Origin: Bacteroidales bacterium
GTDB taxonomy: Bacteria > Bacteroidota > Bacteroidia > Bacteroidales > Tenuifilaceae
Assembly (NCBI GenBank): GCA_020636835.1
Contig: JACJXC010000004.1
Coordinates: 310,001 to 374,000 of the forward strand
DNA length: 64,000 nucleotides
Direction: 5' to 3'
Positions within the stretch are counted from its first letter, which is position 1, and each line of letters begins with the position of its first letter. Position numbers and translations under genes: made by a program. Positions 37,142-47,511 of this stretch are shown here, one piece after another. Below the pieces are notes generated by a model. It was given only the letters and a program-made list of their open reading frames with translations, was not told the DNA's origin and did not search any database.

Positions 37142-38125
37142 TCAACTCGCCGCAGGGAGGGATGTACGGTTCACAAAATAACGACGCCCCCACACTACCG
37201 TAATGGCAATAATTAACCGGGGAATCAGCATCCAGAATATCGAAATACCGATGGCAGCAAAAAGCAGCAAATCCTCGAGATTAGAGTGCGAAATGGCCAC
37301 ATGGTAGTTAAGCAAATCGGCATCCTTCCGAGTTACGCGCCCTTCCTTAACCTCCTCCATCATAACCGCCGAGCCATAGGCCAAGCCCAACGAATTGGCC
37401 ACAATCCAAAGGAATGTGGTTGAACGGGGCAAGCCCATAAATTTAAGCATGGGCGCCAGAGGCTTTGTAAGCAGTTCAATTAGTTTAAACTCCTGGAGGA
37501 TTTTCTGAAGGATCATCAGTAACGATACAAGGATAATAATTTTCAGAACCAGCCTAAACGATGAAAACATCCAACCATGAAGCAATTCTCCGATACTCGC
37601 CGCACCCTGGCTACTCGAAAGCAACGAAAGTTTCTCGTTCATCTCGGGTAGAACCAAATTCAGGACAGCCGCAGCAACAAAAGCGGAGCCAACCCGAAGC
37701 ACAACCATGTGCCAGGCCTTCGATCCGGTTTTGCCCTGAATAGTGGTTTCGATAATCATATTGTGGGCTATCAGGCTCATCACCGCAATAATTGTAACCT
37801 CGCGCAAGTCCAAACTAAGCTGCGACAGCACCGCTATAACCGAGTAGATATTAAGTAAAATGCCCGTAACAAAAGGCAATGCAGCCTCACCACTTAAACC
37901 GATAAGATTAAAAGCGGGAGTTAAATGCTGAGTAACCAATTGAATTAACCCGTAGTAGCTAAGAATACTTACGGCCAACGAAACGGGAAGAGTTATTTTA
38001 AGAATCCAAATGGCCGTTTTTATCGCCTTGGGCATTGCCTCCTTTACACAGCGATACAGGCGTATGAAAAAAAACAGCATTCCAGGCTGGAGTGCCCGCA
38101 CAATGGCAAATATCCTTTTGGTCAT
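37142..38125 (-). CDS. Nucleoside-recognition (Gate) domain membrane protein
   Basis: A 327-residue integral membrane protein with about eight hydrophobic helices and two copies of the Gate/nucleoside-recognition fold. The first half has TLPVSLAVSILSYYGLIQ and LPFVTGILLNIYSVIAVLS. The second half has LTKPLAPMLKFMGLPRSTTFLWIVANSLGLAYGSAVMMEE. Gate-domain proteins include nucleoside permeases and spore-maturation proteins; a substrate cannot be assigned. The true start could be Met30 (MPKAIKTAIWILK, at 38038) rather than ATG 38125. Its position behind thyA-folA on the same strand is suggestive but 124 nt away. Confidence 0.85.
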   Translation of the reverse strand: MTKRIFAIVRALQPGMLFFFIRLYRCVKEAMPKAIKTAIWILKITLPVSLAVSILSYYGLIQLVTQHLTPAFNLIGLSGEAALPFVTGILLNIYSVIAVLSQLSLDLREVTIIAVMSLIAHNMIIETTIQGKTGSKAWHMVVLRVGSAFVAAAVLNLVLPEMNEKLSLLSSSQGAASIGELLHGWMFSSFRLVLKIIILVSLLMILQKILQEFKLIELLTKPLAPMLKFMGLPRSTTFLWIVANSLGLAYGSAVMMEEVKEGRVTRKDADLLNYHVAISHSNLEDLLLFAAIGISIFWMLIPRLIIAITVVWGRRYFVNRTSLPAAS

Positions 38126-38355
38126 CTCGTTACTTACACTAAAATTTAAACGTCAAAGATAAGACTAATACTTAACGAACTAGTTTAAGCAAAAGGAAGA
38201 AATTATGTATCGACAAATGCGCATGGAAAAAACATCAAAAAAAAAACGGGCACACTAATAATCATGCAATCAGCACCATAAAAAGGCCAAGATTCTCAAG
38301 GAATAATACGATTATAATTCGGATATTTGCAACTGACTTGACTTAGGCTAAATTA

Positions 38356-39699
38356 ATGAGTAAAAGAAAGAATACCAACGAGTTGGGAACTGCGGGTATT
38401 GGGAAGTTACTGTTGCAGTATTCTATTCCGGCAATTATTGCCACGGCGGCGGCATCGCTGTATAATATTATCGACAGAATTTTTATAGGGCATGGCGTTG
38501 GTCCCTACGCTATCTCGGGCTTGGCACTAACCTTCCCGCTCATGAATATTATGGCGGCATTCGGCTCGATGGTGGGCGTGGGTGCTGCAACAATGGTATC
38601 GATCCGCTTGGGGCAGCATAACCGCAAGGGGGCAACCCAAATTCTGGGGAATGCCCTTATGCTAAACATCATTATTGGGGTAGTTGTAGGCCTTGGAACC
38701 CTTATATTTCTCGAACCCATCCTATACGCATTGGGCGCAAGTCCCGACACCCTGCCCTACGCCGAGGAGTTTATGCAGGTGATCCTTCTGGGCAATGTTT
38801 TCACTCACATTTACTTAGGATTGAACAATATTATGCGAGCAACGGGCTACCCCCGCAAAGCCATGATAACCACGCTAATCGCTGTGGGCATAAACCTTAT
38901 ACTCGCACCTATCTTTATTTTTGTATTTAAATGGGGAATACGCGGGGCAGCATTGGCTACTGTTATTGCTCAAACGGTTGGAACTGCAACGGTGGTTCAC
39001 CATTTTTCGAAAACCAATAGTTTCCTTCACTTCCTTCCGGGCTACCTGAAGCTAAGATGGACCAGCATCCGCGATATTATATCGGTGGGGATGTCGAACT
39101 TTTTGATGTTAATTGCATCGAGCATTGTTATCTCAATTATCAACATCAGCCTACGCAAGCATGGAGGAGATTTTGCCATTGGAGCGTATGGTATTGTGAA
39201 CAGCTTAGGCAACCTTGTGCTGATGATTATTATAGGCTTCAACCAGGGTATGCAGCCCATTGTTGGGTATAACTTTGGAGCGCAAAAAATGCCTCGGGTT
39301 ATACGAACTTTTAAATTGACCATTTTGGCAGGAACTGCAATATCGTGCTTCGGATTCCTTTTGGCCGAGGTTTTTCCAAGAACAATTGCCACGGTATTCA
39401 CCACCAACGCCGATCTTATAAACATGGCCGTAATAGGATTACGGTTAAACCTAATGATGCTACCCATAGTGGGGTTTCAGGCTGTAACCTCCAACTTTTT
39501 CCAATCCATTGGCAAAGCTAACATCTCGATATTCCTATCGCTTACCCGCCAAGTAATTTTCTTAATTCCCGCCTTGCTAATTCTCCCCCAGTTTATGGGA
39601 TTAAATGGAGTTTGGCTAAGCAGCCCTTTAGCCGATTTCACCTCGGCACTACTAACACTAATAATGCTACGATGGCAAATAGGAAAGTTGAAAAAATAG
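38356..39699 (+). CDS. MATE family multidrug/Na+ exporter
   Basis: A 447-residue protein with 12 predicted membrane helices in two similar halves. The MATE-like motifs are present: LLQYSIPAIIATAAASLYNIIDRIFIGHGVG in TM1 and, in the second half, GVGMSNFLMLIASSIVISIINISLRKHGG-type sequence with GFNQGMQPIVGYNFGAQ. MATE proteins export cationic drugs or metabolites against Na+ or H+ gradients. It is monocistronic, followed by a hairpin shared with the convergent peptidase gene. Confidence 0.95.
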   Translation: MSKRKNTNELGTAGIGKLLLQYSIPAIIATAAASLYNIIDRIFIGHGVGPYAISGLALTFPLMNIMAAFGSMVGVGAATMVSIRLGQHNRKGATQILGNALMLNIIIGVVVGLGTLIFLEPILYALGASPDTLPYAEEFMQVILLGNVFTHIYLGLNNIMRATGYPRKAMITTLIAVGINLILAPIFIFVFKWGIRGAALATVIAQTVGTATVVHHFSKTNSFLHFLPGYLKLRWTSIRDIISVGMSNFLMLIASSIVISIINISLRKHGGDFAIGAYGIVNSLGNLVLMIIIGFNQGMQPIVGYNFGAQKMPRVIRTFKLTILAGTAISCFGFLLAEVFPRTIATVFTTNADLINMAVIGLRLNLMMLPIVGFQAVTSNFFQSIGKANISIFLSLTRQVIFLIPALLILPQFMGLNGVWLSSPLADFTSALLTLIMLRWQIGKLKK

Positions 39700-39700
39700 A

Positions 39701-39724
39701 AAGAGGAGCACTAACGCTCCTCTT
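39701..39724. terminator. Hairpin between convergent MATE and S9 peptidase genes
   Basis: A perfect 9-bp stem, AAGAGGAGC (39701-39709) and GCTCCTCTT (39716-39724), with a 6-nt loop. The flanking T run is short, so it is a weaker terminator candidate. Confidence 0.55.
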
Positions 39725-39731
39725 AAGCTAT

Positions 39732-42539
39732 CTAATATTCTAGACCCAAATCTTTCCCCTTATTCTCGGCCGGAATTCCCTCCTTCATCCACTTGGGCAT
39801 TTGGGTATCCTTAAGGTAATAGTCGAAAAACTGCATCATACGCACGGTCCAGTCAACACGGTTTGCTCGGCGAACAAGATTGTGCGAATCGTCGTTGTAG
39901 TTAATCATCCATACCGGTTTGCCAAGCCGACGGAGCGCAACAAAGTACTCAATCCCCTGATACCAAGGAACTGCCTCATCGGCATCGTCGTGCCGGATTA
40001 ACAGCGGGGTATTAACCCGGGGCGCATAGAATAACGGTGAGTTCTCTATATAGTTTAGAGGCTTTTCCCATAGCGTTCCGCCAATGCGGCTCTGAGTGTG
40101 CTCGTACTGGAACATTCTGGATAAGCCCGATCCCCAGCGGATTCCACCGTAAGCACTGGTCATATTGGACACTGGAGCGCCCGCCGATGCGGCTTTAAAC
40201 AGATCGGTTTGGGTAACAAGGTAAGCAATCTGGTAGCCGCCCCAGCTTTGACCCTGCACGCCGACCCTATCCTTATCAATAAATCCCTTATTGATCATTG
40301 CCATGGTTCCGCTAATTACGGCATCGTAAGCACTTCGTCCGGGAGTGCCTGTGCGGTACTTAATATCGGGGATAAACACCACGTAATCGTTGCTAACGTA
40401 TAGCGTTGGACAAATCACGGAACGACCGGGTTTTGGCTCGAAGTGGCTATGTAGATTATCGGTATGCGTTTCGTAGAAGTAAACCATCATGGGGTACTTC
40501 CTATTGGGATCAAAATTTTCGGGCTTATAGAGCAATCCCTGAACAGTGTCGCGGTTAAAATCGAACCAGCTAACCAACTCCACGCTCCCCCACAGGTAGT
40601 TATCCATCTGAGGATTGGCCTGACTTAGCTTTATTGGGTTGGCAAACTGCAAATTGCTTGTCCAAATATCGCGGTACTCGCGGTACGACTCCCGTTGCCA
40701 TACAATTTTATCGGAATTGGAGGCTTTTTGCACAAAGCGGATCTTATAATCGCCACTAACAAGATTGCTTATCGCATTAGGTTTATCAATGACAATCTGG
40801 CTGTAGCCCGCCTGCTTGTTAACTTTATTGAATGATTGTAACAGTATGGGAGAAGCGGCCTTGATATATTCAACCTCAGGATCGGTTTTTTGATACCGGT
40901 AAACGGTTTTAGTTCGACGCCCCATTCCTCCCGTGAGGCAAACCGGTTGCAACTTTCCGGCAGGGTCAAGAGCCCATAAATCGTAACGATCGTATATAAC
41001 CATGTACTTATCGCCATCGACCCATCCCGCAAAACCGTAAGGGTTGGGAATAATTGGCATATCGTTATCCTCGTCGAATAGGTTTACACCCAGATTGGCG
41101 GTTAAGCAGGTTACTTTTTTGTCCTTTGCCGACCACGAGCACCATGCGTTGTTGGCATCGTTATAGTACGCAGCAAAATTCCCGCTGGGCGAAAGGTAAA
41201 CCCTGAATGGATTGCCAGTAACTATTAGGGTGCGCTTCCCGGTTTTAATATCGATTTGATAGAAATCGCTACGGGTTGGGGCGTCCCAGGTCATAGAGTA
41301 ATCGTAAGGGGTACTGTTCTCGCCAATGGCGAATGGGGCATCGCCATTATCGCCCACTCTGAGGCGCGGAATACCCTTATCGGCCAATTGTACAAACCGC
41401 TTTTCCTTGACATGGAAAACCGACAGAAACGAACGCTTTGCATTCTCCTTCAGGGCTACCAATTGCTGGGTTTGCAAAAGGGTATCGGTCCAACTCCATA
41501 GATCAAAAACTGCCTTTTCGTCATCGGTTAATGTATCCTTGGGTTCATCAACAGGCTTGGGAGCAGTTCCAACGAATAGCCTATTCCCCTTATCGGAGAA
41601 GTAGGGCGTAAAGTTATTACTTAAAGCCCACCCCTCTGGCATTCCATGGGTTTCAGTAGTAATTTCCTTCAGAATCCCCTCCTTCACGGTATAATAGTAT
41701 AGATCGAAGATTTTAACCTTGCCGGTATCGGCTGTAAACAGGAAGGCTGTTTGGTTGCCGCTATAATCGAGCGACAGTCCGGCCGCTTCGCCTTTTTGGC
41801 TGAATACTACTTTACTTTCGGCCTTCTTAGTATCGAAAATATTAATTATGCAATTCTTCAAAGAATCGTCGGAAATGGATGCAAACAGGAACTGCGAACC
41901 ATCCTTCGAAACTGTATAGTCGGTTACTTTACCAAACTCAAACTTCTGATCGGTTAACGGATTTACAACGAAAAGCGTTCCCGCTTTTTCATTTTTGTCG
42001 GACTTTGAACTCTTTTTCGTGGCTTTGCGATCCTCCGATTTTGTTGAGTCCTTGGGGGTTTGACCATCCTTTTTTTCCTCCTCCAGGAGAATAGCCACCC
42101 AATCGCCACCCTTTTCGGCCAGTTTGTAGGATTTAACCTTTCCCCACGCCAAACTTTTCTGAGACCCTATGGTAAATAAGGCAACGGAATCCTTAGGCAT
42201 ATCCTCCTTTTTCTTTTTATCCAGTTTAGCCTTCCGGGTAGCGCTTTTGAACGGTTTAATTTGGTAAACCAGGAAGTTGCTATTGGCCGATATTGCAGCC
42301 TTGTGTCCTCTGTCAAAACTTCGCTGTATGCTTTTATCGGCTTTCGATAGCCAAAGACACCCATCGCCATCCTGAGGATTTATTTCGTAAAACACCCACT
42401 GTCCATCGTTAGAGATACTTGGGCTGGCAACATCGTTCCAACTACTATAAACACTATGGGTTAATGCCACTTTTTGAGTTTGGGCAATACCGGCAAAAGC
42501 AAACAGGCCGACAAACACTACGATAGATAATCTTTTCAT
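39732..42539 (-). CDS. Secreted S9 prolyl-oligopeptidase family peptidase
   Basis: A 935-residue periplasmic or secreted serine peptidase with signal peptide MKRLSIVVFVGLFAFAGIAQ. The N-terminal two thirds form a beta-propeller-like region with a Lys/Asp-rich low-complexity insert (about 105-205: KKKKEDMPKDS, KDSTKSEDRKATKKSSKSDK). The C-terminal catalytic domain has the nucleophile elbow VGVQGQSWGGYQIAYL, the Asp in LLIRHDDADEAVPWYQG and the His in MINYNDDSHNL. The frame extends to 42584, but ATG 42539 begins at the signal peptide. Probable role: degradation of oligopeptides from the environment. It is monocistronic. Confidence 0.92.
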   Translation of the reverse strand: MKRLSIVVFVGLFAFAGIAQTQKVALTHSVYSSWNDVASPSISNDGQWVFYEINPQDGDGCLWLSKADKSIQRSFDRGHKAAISANSNFLVYQIKPFKSATRKAKLDKKKKEDMPKDSVALFTIGSQKSLAWGKVKSYKLAEKGGDWVAILLEEEKKDGQTPKDSTKSEDRKATKKSSKSDKNEKAGTLFVVNPLTDQKFEFGKVTDYTVSKDGSQFLFASISDDSLKNCIINIFDTKKAESKVVFSQKGEAAGLSLDYSGNQTAFLFTADTGKVKIFDLYYYTVKEGILKEITTETHGMPEGWALSNNFTPYFSDKGNRLFVGTAPKPVDEPKDTLTDDEKAVFDLWSWTDTLLQTQQLVALKENAKRSFLSVFHVKEKRFVQLADKGIPRLRVGDNGDAPFAIGENSTPYDYSMTWDAPTRSDFYQIDIKTGKRTLIVTGNPFRVYLSPSGNFAAYYNDANNAWCSWSAKDKKVTCLTANLGVNLFDEDNDMPIIPNPYGFAGWVDGDKYMVIYDRYDLWALDPAGKLQPVCLTGGMGRRTKTVYRYQKTDPEVEYIKAASPILLQSFNKVNKQAGYSQIVIDKPNAISNLVSGDYKIRFVQKASNSDKIVWQRESYREYRDIWTSNLQFANPIKLSQANPQMDNYLWGSVELVSWFDFNRDTVQGLLYKPENFDPNRKYPMMVYFYETHTDNLHSHFEPKPGRSVICPTLYVSNDYVVFIPDIKYRTGTPGRSAYDAVISGTMAMINKGFIDKDRVGVQGQSWGGYQIAYLVTQTDLFKAASAGAPVSNMTSAYGGIRWGSGLSRMFQYEHTQSRIGGTLWEKPLNYIENSPLFYAPRVNTPLLIRHDDADEAVPWYQGIEYFVALRRLGKPVWMINYNDDSHNLVRRANRVDWTVRMMQFFDYYLKDTQMPKWMKEGIPAENKGKDLGLEY

Positions 42540-42743
42540 CAATACAAAATTAATTATATCATTAACAATCAATAAAATACACAAACAACTCGATATGTAA
42601 AAATACCACTCTCATCAATAAAAGACTACTCATTTATACCATTAGTTTAATACTAACAATTTCAAACTACCGTTTAATCAGGTATAATAGATATATTTTG
42701 ACTAAAAAAACGCAATAGCTAATCACATAAATTCAAGAAGATA

Positions 42744-42751
42744 TATCTTTG
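42744..42751 (+). promoter_or_regulatory. -7 box upstream of the histidine kinase
   Basis: TATCTTTG matches TAnnTTTG, 24 nt before the ATG at 42775. No -33 match is clear. Confidence 0.4.
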
Positions 42752-42774
42752 AATGTTAAGAACCCATACATGCA

Positions 42775-43962
42775 ATGGAAGAGGAAATAAAAAAAGCATA
42801 CCTAAACTATTTTGAGCATTACACCAAGCGGAATTGGGCCGAGATGCTTAACTACTTTGCATCAACATTCACCATGATTGGGACTGGGATTGATGAGTAT
42901 TCCAGCAATACCGCCGACACCATCGCCCTATTCGAGAGAGAATTTGGCCAAGCCTCGGATCCAATGCACTACAAGTTTAAGAAAATTGAGGTTTTTCCTC
43001 TTCACGACGACCTTGCCTTTTTAATGGCAATAGTTGATATGCATTTTTTCACACCCAACGGCGAGTATGAGTACAGCAACAATAGAACAACGGCCATTCT
43101 AAAACGCGAGAATGGAGCTTGGCGCATTACACATGGGCATTGGTCGCAACCGGCCGAAATGCAACACGAGGGGGAAAGCATTCCTTTGGGAGCGTTAATT
43201 GCCCAAAATAAAGAACTAAAATTCGAAGTAATTGAGAAACAAAAGGAGCTGGAAGAGCAGAATGCACACCTGCACTACATGAACGATGTGAAAAACAAAC
43301 TATTCTCCATTATTTCGCACGACCTCAAAAGTCCATTCAACGCATTCATGGGCATTACCGACCTAATGCTCAATAATTTTGAGGAAGATTTCAACGACAA
43401 GGACTACTTTCACATCCGCCTACAGCTGCTTAACGAGATGGCGCACAACCTTTACGATTTAACCGAAAACCTCTTAAGTTGGGCCAATTTAAATGTAAGG
43501 GATATAAAACCCAATATCAGAGCAACCCCAATAAACACCACAATCCAAAAGCAGATAACTGTGCTACGCCCCATTTGGATGAAAAAGAGGATAACCATCA
43601 ACGACGATATTCACCCCGACTTAACGGCCAACACCGACCCCGACATCATATCTATTGTGATTCGGAACCTGCTATCCAACGCAATTAAATTCTCCTTTAA
43701 GCACAGCCAAATCGATATTTTGGCCAGAAAGAACAATGCAAACCTGGAAATCACGGTAGCCGACCACGGCATTGGAATGAATCAGGAACAGCTAAACAAT
43801 GTGTTTGCAGGCTACAACACCACCCGCGGTACCGATAACGAGAAGGGCTCGGGTATTGGACTAATCACCTGCAACGATTTCACGAAAACTTTAGGCGGAC
43901 GGATTGAGGTAGAATCAACACTCAACAAGGGCACTACCTTCAAAGTAATAATCCCGGCTTAA
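42775..43962 (+). CDS. Soluble histidine kinase with N-terminal NTF2/SnoaL-like domain
   Basis: A 395-residue cytosolic kinase with no membrane segment or signal peptide. Residues about 1-130 look like an NTF2/SnoaL-type cone domain (YLNYFEHYTKRNWAEMLNYFASTFTMIGTGIDEY, then AILKRENGAWRITHGHWSQP). A short coiled coil (about 140-170) connects to HisKA with the H-box FSIISHDLKSPFNAF. HATPase_c follows with the N-box NLLSNAIKFSF, G1 VADHGIGMN and G2 GSGIGLITCNDF. SnoaL-like domains often bind small hydrophobic ligands, so it may sense an intracellular molecule. There is no receiver domain or adjacent response regulator; it is an orphan kinase. Confidence 0.93.
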   Translation: MEEEIKKAYLNYFEHYTKRNWAEMLNYFASTFTMIGTGIDEYSSNTADTIALFEREFGQASDPMHYKFKKIEVFPLHDDLAFLMAIVDMHFFTPNGEYEYSNNRTTAILKRENGAWRITHGHWSQPAEMQHEGESIPLGALIAQNKELKFEVIEKQKELEEQNAHLHYMNDVKNKLFSIISHDLKSPFNAFMGITDLMLNNFEEDFNDKDYFHIRLQLLNEMAHNLYDLTENLLSWANLNVRDIKPNIRATPINTTIQKQITVLRPIWMKKRITINDDIHPDLTANTDPDIISIVIRNLLSNAIKFSFKHSQIDILARKNNANLEITVADHGIGMNQEQLNNVFAGYNTTRGTDNEKGSGIGLITCNDFTKTLGGRIEVESTLNKGTTFKVIIPA

Positions 43963-43987
43963 CCGAATAGCATCAACCGGTATAAAT

Positions 43988-44017
43988 AAAAAAGCCTGGT
44001 TTTACCCAGGCTTTTTT
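43988..44017. terminator. Bidirectional terminator between the kinase gene and tRNA-Leu
   Basis: A perfect 12-bp stem, AAAAAAGCCTGG (43988-43999) and CCAGGCTTTTTT (44006-44017), with a 6-nt loop. A/T runs at both ends let it end both the plus-strand kinase message and the minus-strand tRNA, whose 3' end is 2 nt away. Confidence 0.9.
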
Positions 44018-44018
44018 G

Positions 44019-44100
44019 TGCGGATGAAGGGACTCGAACCCCCACGTCTCACGACACCAGATCCTAAGTCTGGCGCGGCTACCAATTACGCCACATCCGC
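44019..44100 (-). tRNA. tRNA-Leu (anticodon UAG)
   Basis: An 82-nt cloverleaf on the minus strand. The 7-bp acceptor stem is GCGGATG with CATCCGC, discriminator A at 44019. The anticodon stem is CCAGA/TCTGG around loop CTTAGGA, with TAG at 44066-44064. The extended variable arm (TGTCGTGAGACGTG) is typical of class II leucine tRNAs, and the T-loop reads GGTTCGAGTCC. The 3' CCA is not encoded. It lies downstream of lptB on the same strand. Confidence 0.97.
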
Positions 44101-44166
44101 AAAATCGAGGTGCAAAGATAAATTGGATTTTTTAAATTTACAACCCCCCTCTTAAAAAAAATCGAA

Positions 44167-44892
44167 TTATTTTCGCAACTCAAAGTTTTGGCCGAGGTAC
44201 AACTTACGCACCTGCTCATCGTCGGCCAATTCCTGCGCTGTTCCGGCCTTAAGAATATCGCCATCGTAAAGCAAGTAGGCCCTATCGGTAATGGTTAATG
44301 TTTCGTGAACATTATGATCGGTAATTAGGATACCAATATTCCGATCCTTAAGATGGGCTACTATGGTTTGGATATCCTCCACGGCAATAGGATCAACCCC
44401 GGCAAAAGGCTCATCCAAAAGGATAAACTTAGGATCGAGCGCCAAGGCCCTGGCAATTTCGGTACGCCTACGCTCCCCACCGGAAAGCTGAATACCCAAA
44501 CTTTTACGGATTTTTTGCAAGCCAAACTCACTAATCAACGACTCAACCTTCTCGGCTTGGTACTCCTTGGTAAAATTGGTCATTTCCAGCACCGACTTAA
44601 TGTTATCCTCAACGCTTAACTGCCTGAAAACCGAGGCCTCCTGGGCTAAATAACCAACCCCGCGCTGAGCACGTCGGTATACAGGCTCGTTGGTCAACTC
44701 GTTTTCGTCCAGAAATATTTTTCCGGCATTGGGCTTAACCAAGCCCACTATCATGTAAAACGTAGTTGTTTTGCCCGCGCCATTGGGACCCAGTAGCCCA
44801 ACAATTTCGCCCTGGTTCACCTCAACACTCACGCCTTTAACAACAGTGCGGGTTTTATAGCGCTTCACCAAGTTTTCGGCATATAAACGCAT
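44167..44892 (-). CDS. lptB: LPS export ABC transporter ATPase LptB
   Basis: A 241-residue ABC ATPase that powers lipopolysaccharide extraction from the inner membrane with LptFG. Walker A is GPNGAGKTTTFYM, the Q-loop region GYLAQEASVFRQLSVEDN, the signature LSGGERRRTEIARALA, Walker B FILLDEPFAGVDPIAVEDIQ and the switch ITDHNVHETL. FAGVDPIAVEDIQ and RRAQRGVGYLAQE are LptB hallmarks rather than generic ABC features. The N-terminus MRLYAENLVKRYKTRTVVKGVS fits the family. It sits between the DUF5686 gene (51 nt upstream) and tRNA-Leu; kdsD, also an LPS gene, lies further upstream. Confidence 0.95.
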   Translation of the reverse strand: MRLYAENLVKRYKTRTVVKGVSVEVNQGEIVGLLGPNGAGKTTTFYMIVGLVKPNAGKIFLDENELTNEPVYRRAQRGVGYLAQEASVFRQLSVEDNIKSVLEMTNFTKEYQAEKVESLISEFGLQKIRKSLGIQLSGGERRRTEIARALALDPKFILLDEPFAGVDPIAVEDIQTIVAHLKDRNIGILITDHNVHETLTITDRAYLLYDGDILKAGTAQELADDEQVRKLYLGQNFELRK

Positions 44893-44943
44893 AGTCTTAT
44901 TTCAGTTTAATTAGATTGTAAAAGTAAGCATTTTTATGATTTC

Positions 44944-47386
44944 TCAGAAAATGATTTGCAAACCAACCCTAATCCCAAACGGCTCAATATCGGGGTTGTC
45001 CAAATGGGTTGTACGCCAAAGCGCATCAACCCTAAAAACCTTAAAAATATTTTCCACCCCAGCGCTAAACTCCATGTAGGGCTTGCTCACATCGCCAAGC
45101 CCTTCGGGGAATTGCAGCACCTTCTTATTTTCCGATGATATGGAGCCTATCAAAAATTTTCCGGAAACCACCTCGCGCCACTTCAACCGACGGATTAACG
45201 GGAAACGGTTCAGAAAAAAACCCTGAAAGTGGTGCTCCAGGTACAAGCTGGCATACTGATCCGAGGCAAACTCATAGTAATTCATCATGTTGAATGCATA
45301 CCGATCGAATGCATAGGTTTCGTTACCCTCGTGCAGCTGCAGAAGCGGATAGGGAACTTCACCAAAAATCTTACCAGCATCCACAATTAACCGGGTGTAC
45401 CCAAAGGGGTTAATATTAAACTTATGGTAATAGTTGGCGCTTAGTTTCCAGTAATCCACATCGGCACCCAAAAAGCCCTTAAAACCCTTGGTAACATAGA
45501 AATTCACCTCGGGCCAATCGCTACCTAGACTTACACGCGTAAACTCCCCAGCTACAAAGCCCTCATTCTTCTGCCAGCGGGTATTCAGGGTTACAGCAAA
45601 TGTTGTAATACTGGGCAATGGCAATGCCCCGTCAACCGGATCGAAAGGGATAAACTCGGTGGGGTAAATAACCCGATGGTTTAACGTTAACTTATTGGAA
45701 AAACCGGTAAACCACTCCTTCTCGTAGGTTGACGAATACTCCTCAACTAAAGTTAACTTGTAATTGGGATTGCGACGCAGAAACGAGGTAAGAATATTAT
45801 CCTCGGTAAGCGCATTGGGACTCTGCCCAAGCTGCTCGATATCCTTCTTGTAATCGAAACTAAGGGTTTCGCGCGGGTTTTTATCAAGCATATAAAGGGT
45901 TCCAATGCCCCACTTAAACCGATCGTCCTTATCGCCATATGCCGCAAACCCGGTTATCATCAACGTCTTACTAAACTTATTGCTGGTACGCCCCGATATT
46001 CGGAATCGATTCCCCTCGATCTCGTTAAAACTATAGGTTTTGTAGTAGGGACCAACCTCGATATACCCAATAACATAGTAATAGTTGATAAACATATTGA
46101 TAATATCAACAAAGGTTTTATACATGGGAACCTGTTGAACGGAATCGACCATGGTGTATATGCCCTGCTCCTTTGGACTTAAATTTCAAAGGGGCGCGCA
46201 TCCTGCCAGTACGAAGTATCCTGATTCAACGCACCCGTCTTAACCTGCACGTTGCTGGCCATGGATACTATTTCCTGAGGAAATTCCGGGTTAAGGCGCA
46301 CGCTATCGTAATAATTGTTTTATGTCCAAAAAAACCGGTTGTCTTATCAGTTAAATTGAAATCGACAAACAGGGTAAGTTGCTTTGGAAACCAAAGCGTA
46401 TCGTTTAGCGGAGTAAATTCGGCGGAGGCAACCATATCGTTCACGAAATTCAGGTTAACCATTTTTGCCAGTCGAACCTGCATTTTGGCAATGGCCCAAG
46501 TAGAATCGTTCACCCAAAAATCGCCGGTAAAAGTTGGTTCCATTTTTCGACGAGGCCTGAACGATACATGGTAACACCAACGATTATCCACAAAAGAACT
46601 ATCCACCAGCATATACTTGTAATATATTAGTCCGGCATTGGCAATTGGACTCACCAAACCCTGATCGAAAATGTTGATATAATTGTCGTAAATATTTATA
46701 CTCTGATATATTTTTCCGGTAAACTGAGCAACACTCTCGTTATTTACGCCTGAAATTTTAGTTGCCTTAATTACCTCTTTTTCCATCCTAGGGCTCGAGC
46801 GGTAATAGTAATCGGACAACGACTCGGTAATAAATATGGGGAGGTAAGTTTTGCCTGTAATGGCATTGGTATCCACGTAATCCCAGATAAACTTAAACTG
46901 ATTGAAGATTTTGCGTTTCTTCACATCATCATCAATATTATTCAGATCGACCTGAATTTTGTTGTACGCCTTGCAGAAGTAGCTCAGGTTTGCCGGATTG
47001 TTCCGATCCTTATTCTTTATGATATTCCGAATAATTCGCAACGACTGGCTCTCGCCTGGTTTAACAATCACCCCGGCAAGCTCAATCGATTCGGACTCCA
47101 ACTCGATGCGCAAATCCTGGTATGCCCCCTTTTTGATTTTAACCATACGCGGCCGGTAGCCCACATACGACACCGACAAAGAATCGCCGGCAGTACGCGT
47201 TTCGATAAAAAAATCGCCAGCATCCGAGGTTATAGTTCCAACGGTTGTTCCACGAAACGACACATTTACGTAGGGTAAAGGCTCCTTGGTCTTGGAATCC
47301 ACCACCTTACCCCTTATTTTGGTAATTTGGCTCACCGCAACGTTGGCAAAAAGGACTAACAGAATAAAACAACCGATTCTCCTCAT
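44944..47386 (-). pseudogene. DUF5686 / carboxypeptidase-regulatory outer-membrane protein, interrupted by two frameshifts
   Basis: One gene split over three frames. The 5' part (47386 to about 46320) encodes a signal peptide, a CarbopepD_reg domain (IRGKVVDSKTKEPLPYVNVSFRGT) and the start of DUF5686, reaching TTGFFGHK. The frame then shifts near the AAAA run at 46321-46318, continuing as YDSVRLNPEFPQEIVSMA. It shifts again near 46186-46181 to LSPKEQGIYTMVDSVQQV. The last part (to 44944) is the barrel-like DUF5686 end. The span is 2443 nt; restoring one base at each site gives 2445 nt, an 815-codon frame, the usual size for the family. Both sites are A/T homopolymers, so sequencing error is as likely as real decay. 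Confidence 0.88.
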
Positions 47387-47511
47387 AATTAAAACTTTGT
47401 GTTCTGCACTAACTTCAAACCAGAAGCCATGCCGACTACCGCAAAACAGGCTACTTACAATAATAGAAAGAAGCAGCCACTATATCGGCGCATCTCAATA
47501 CACCAAACGAG

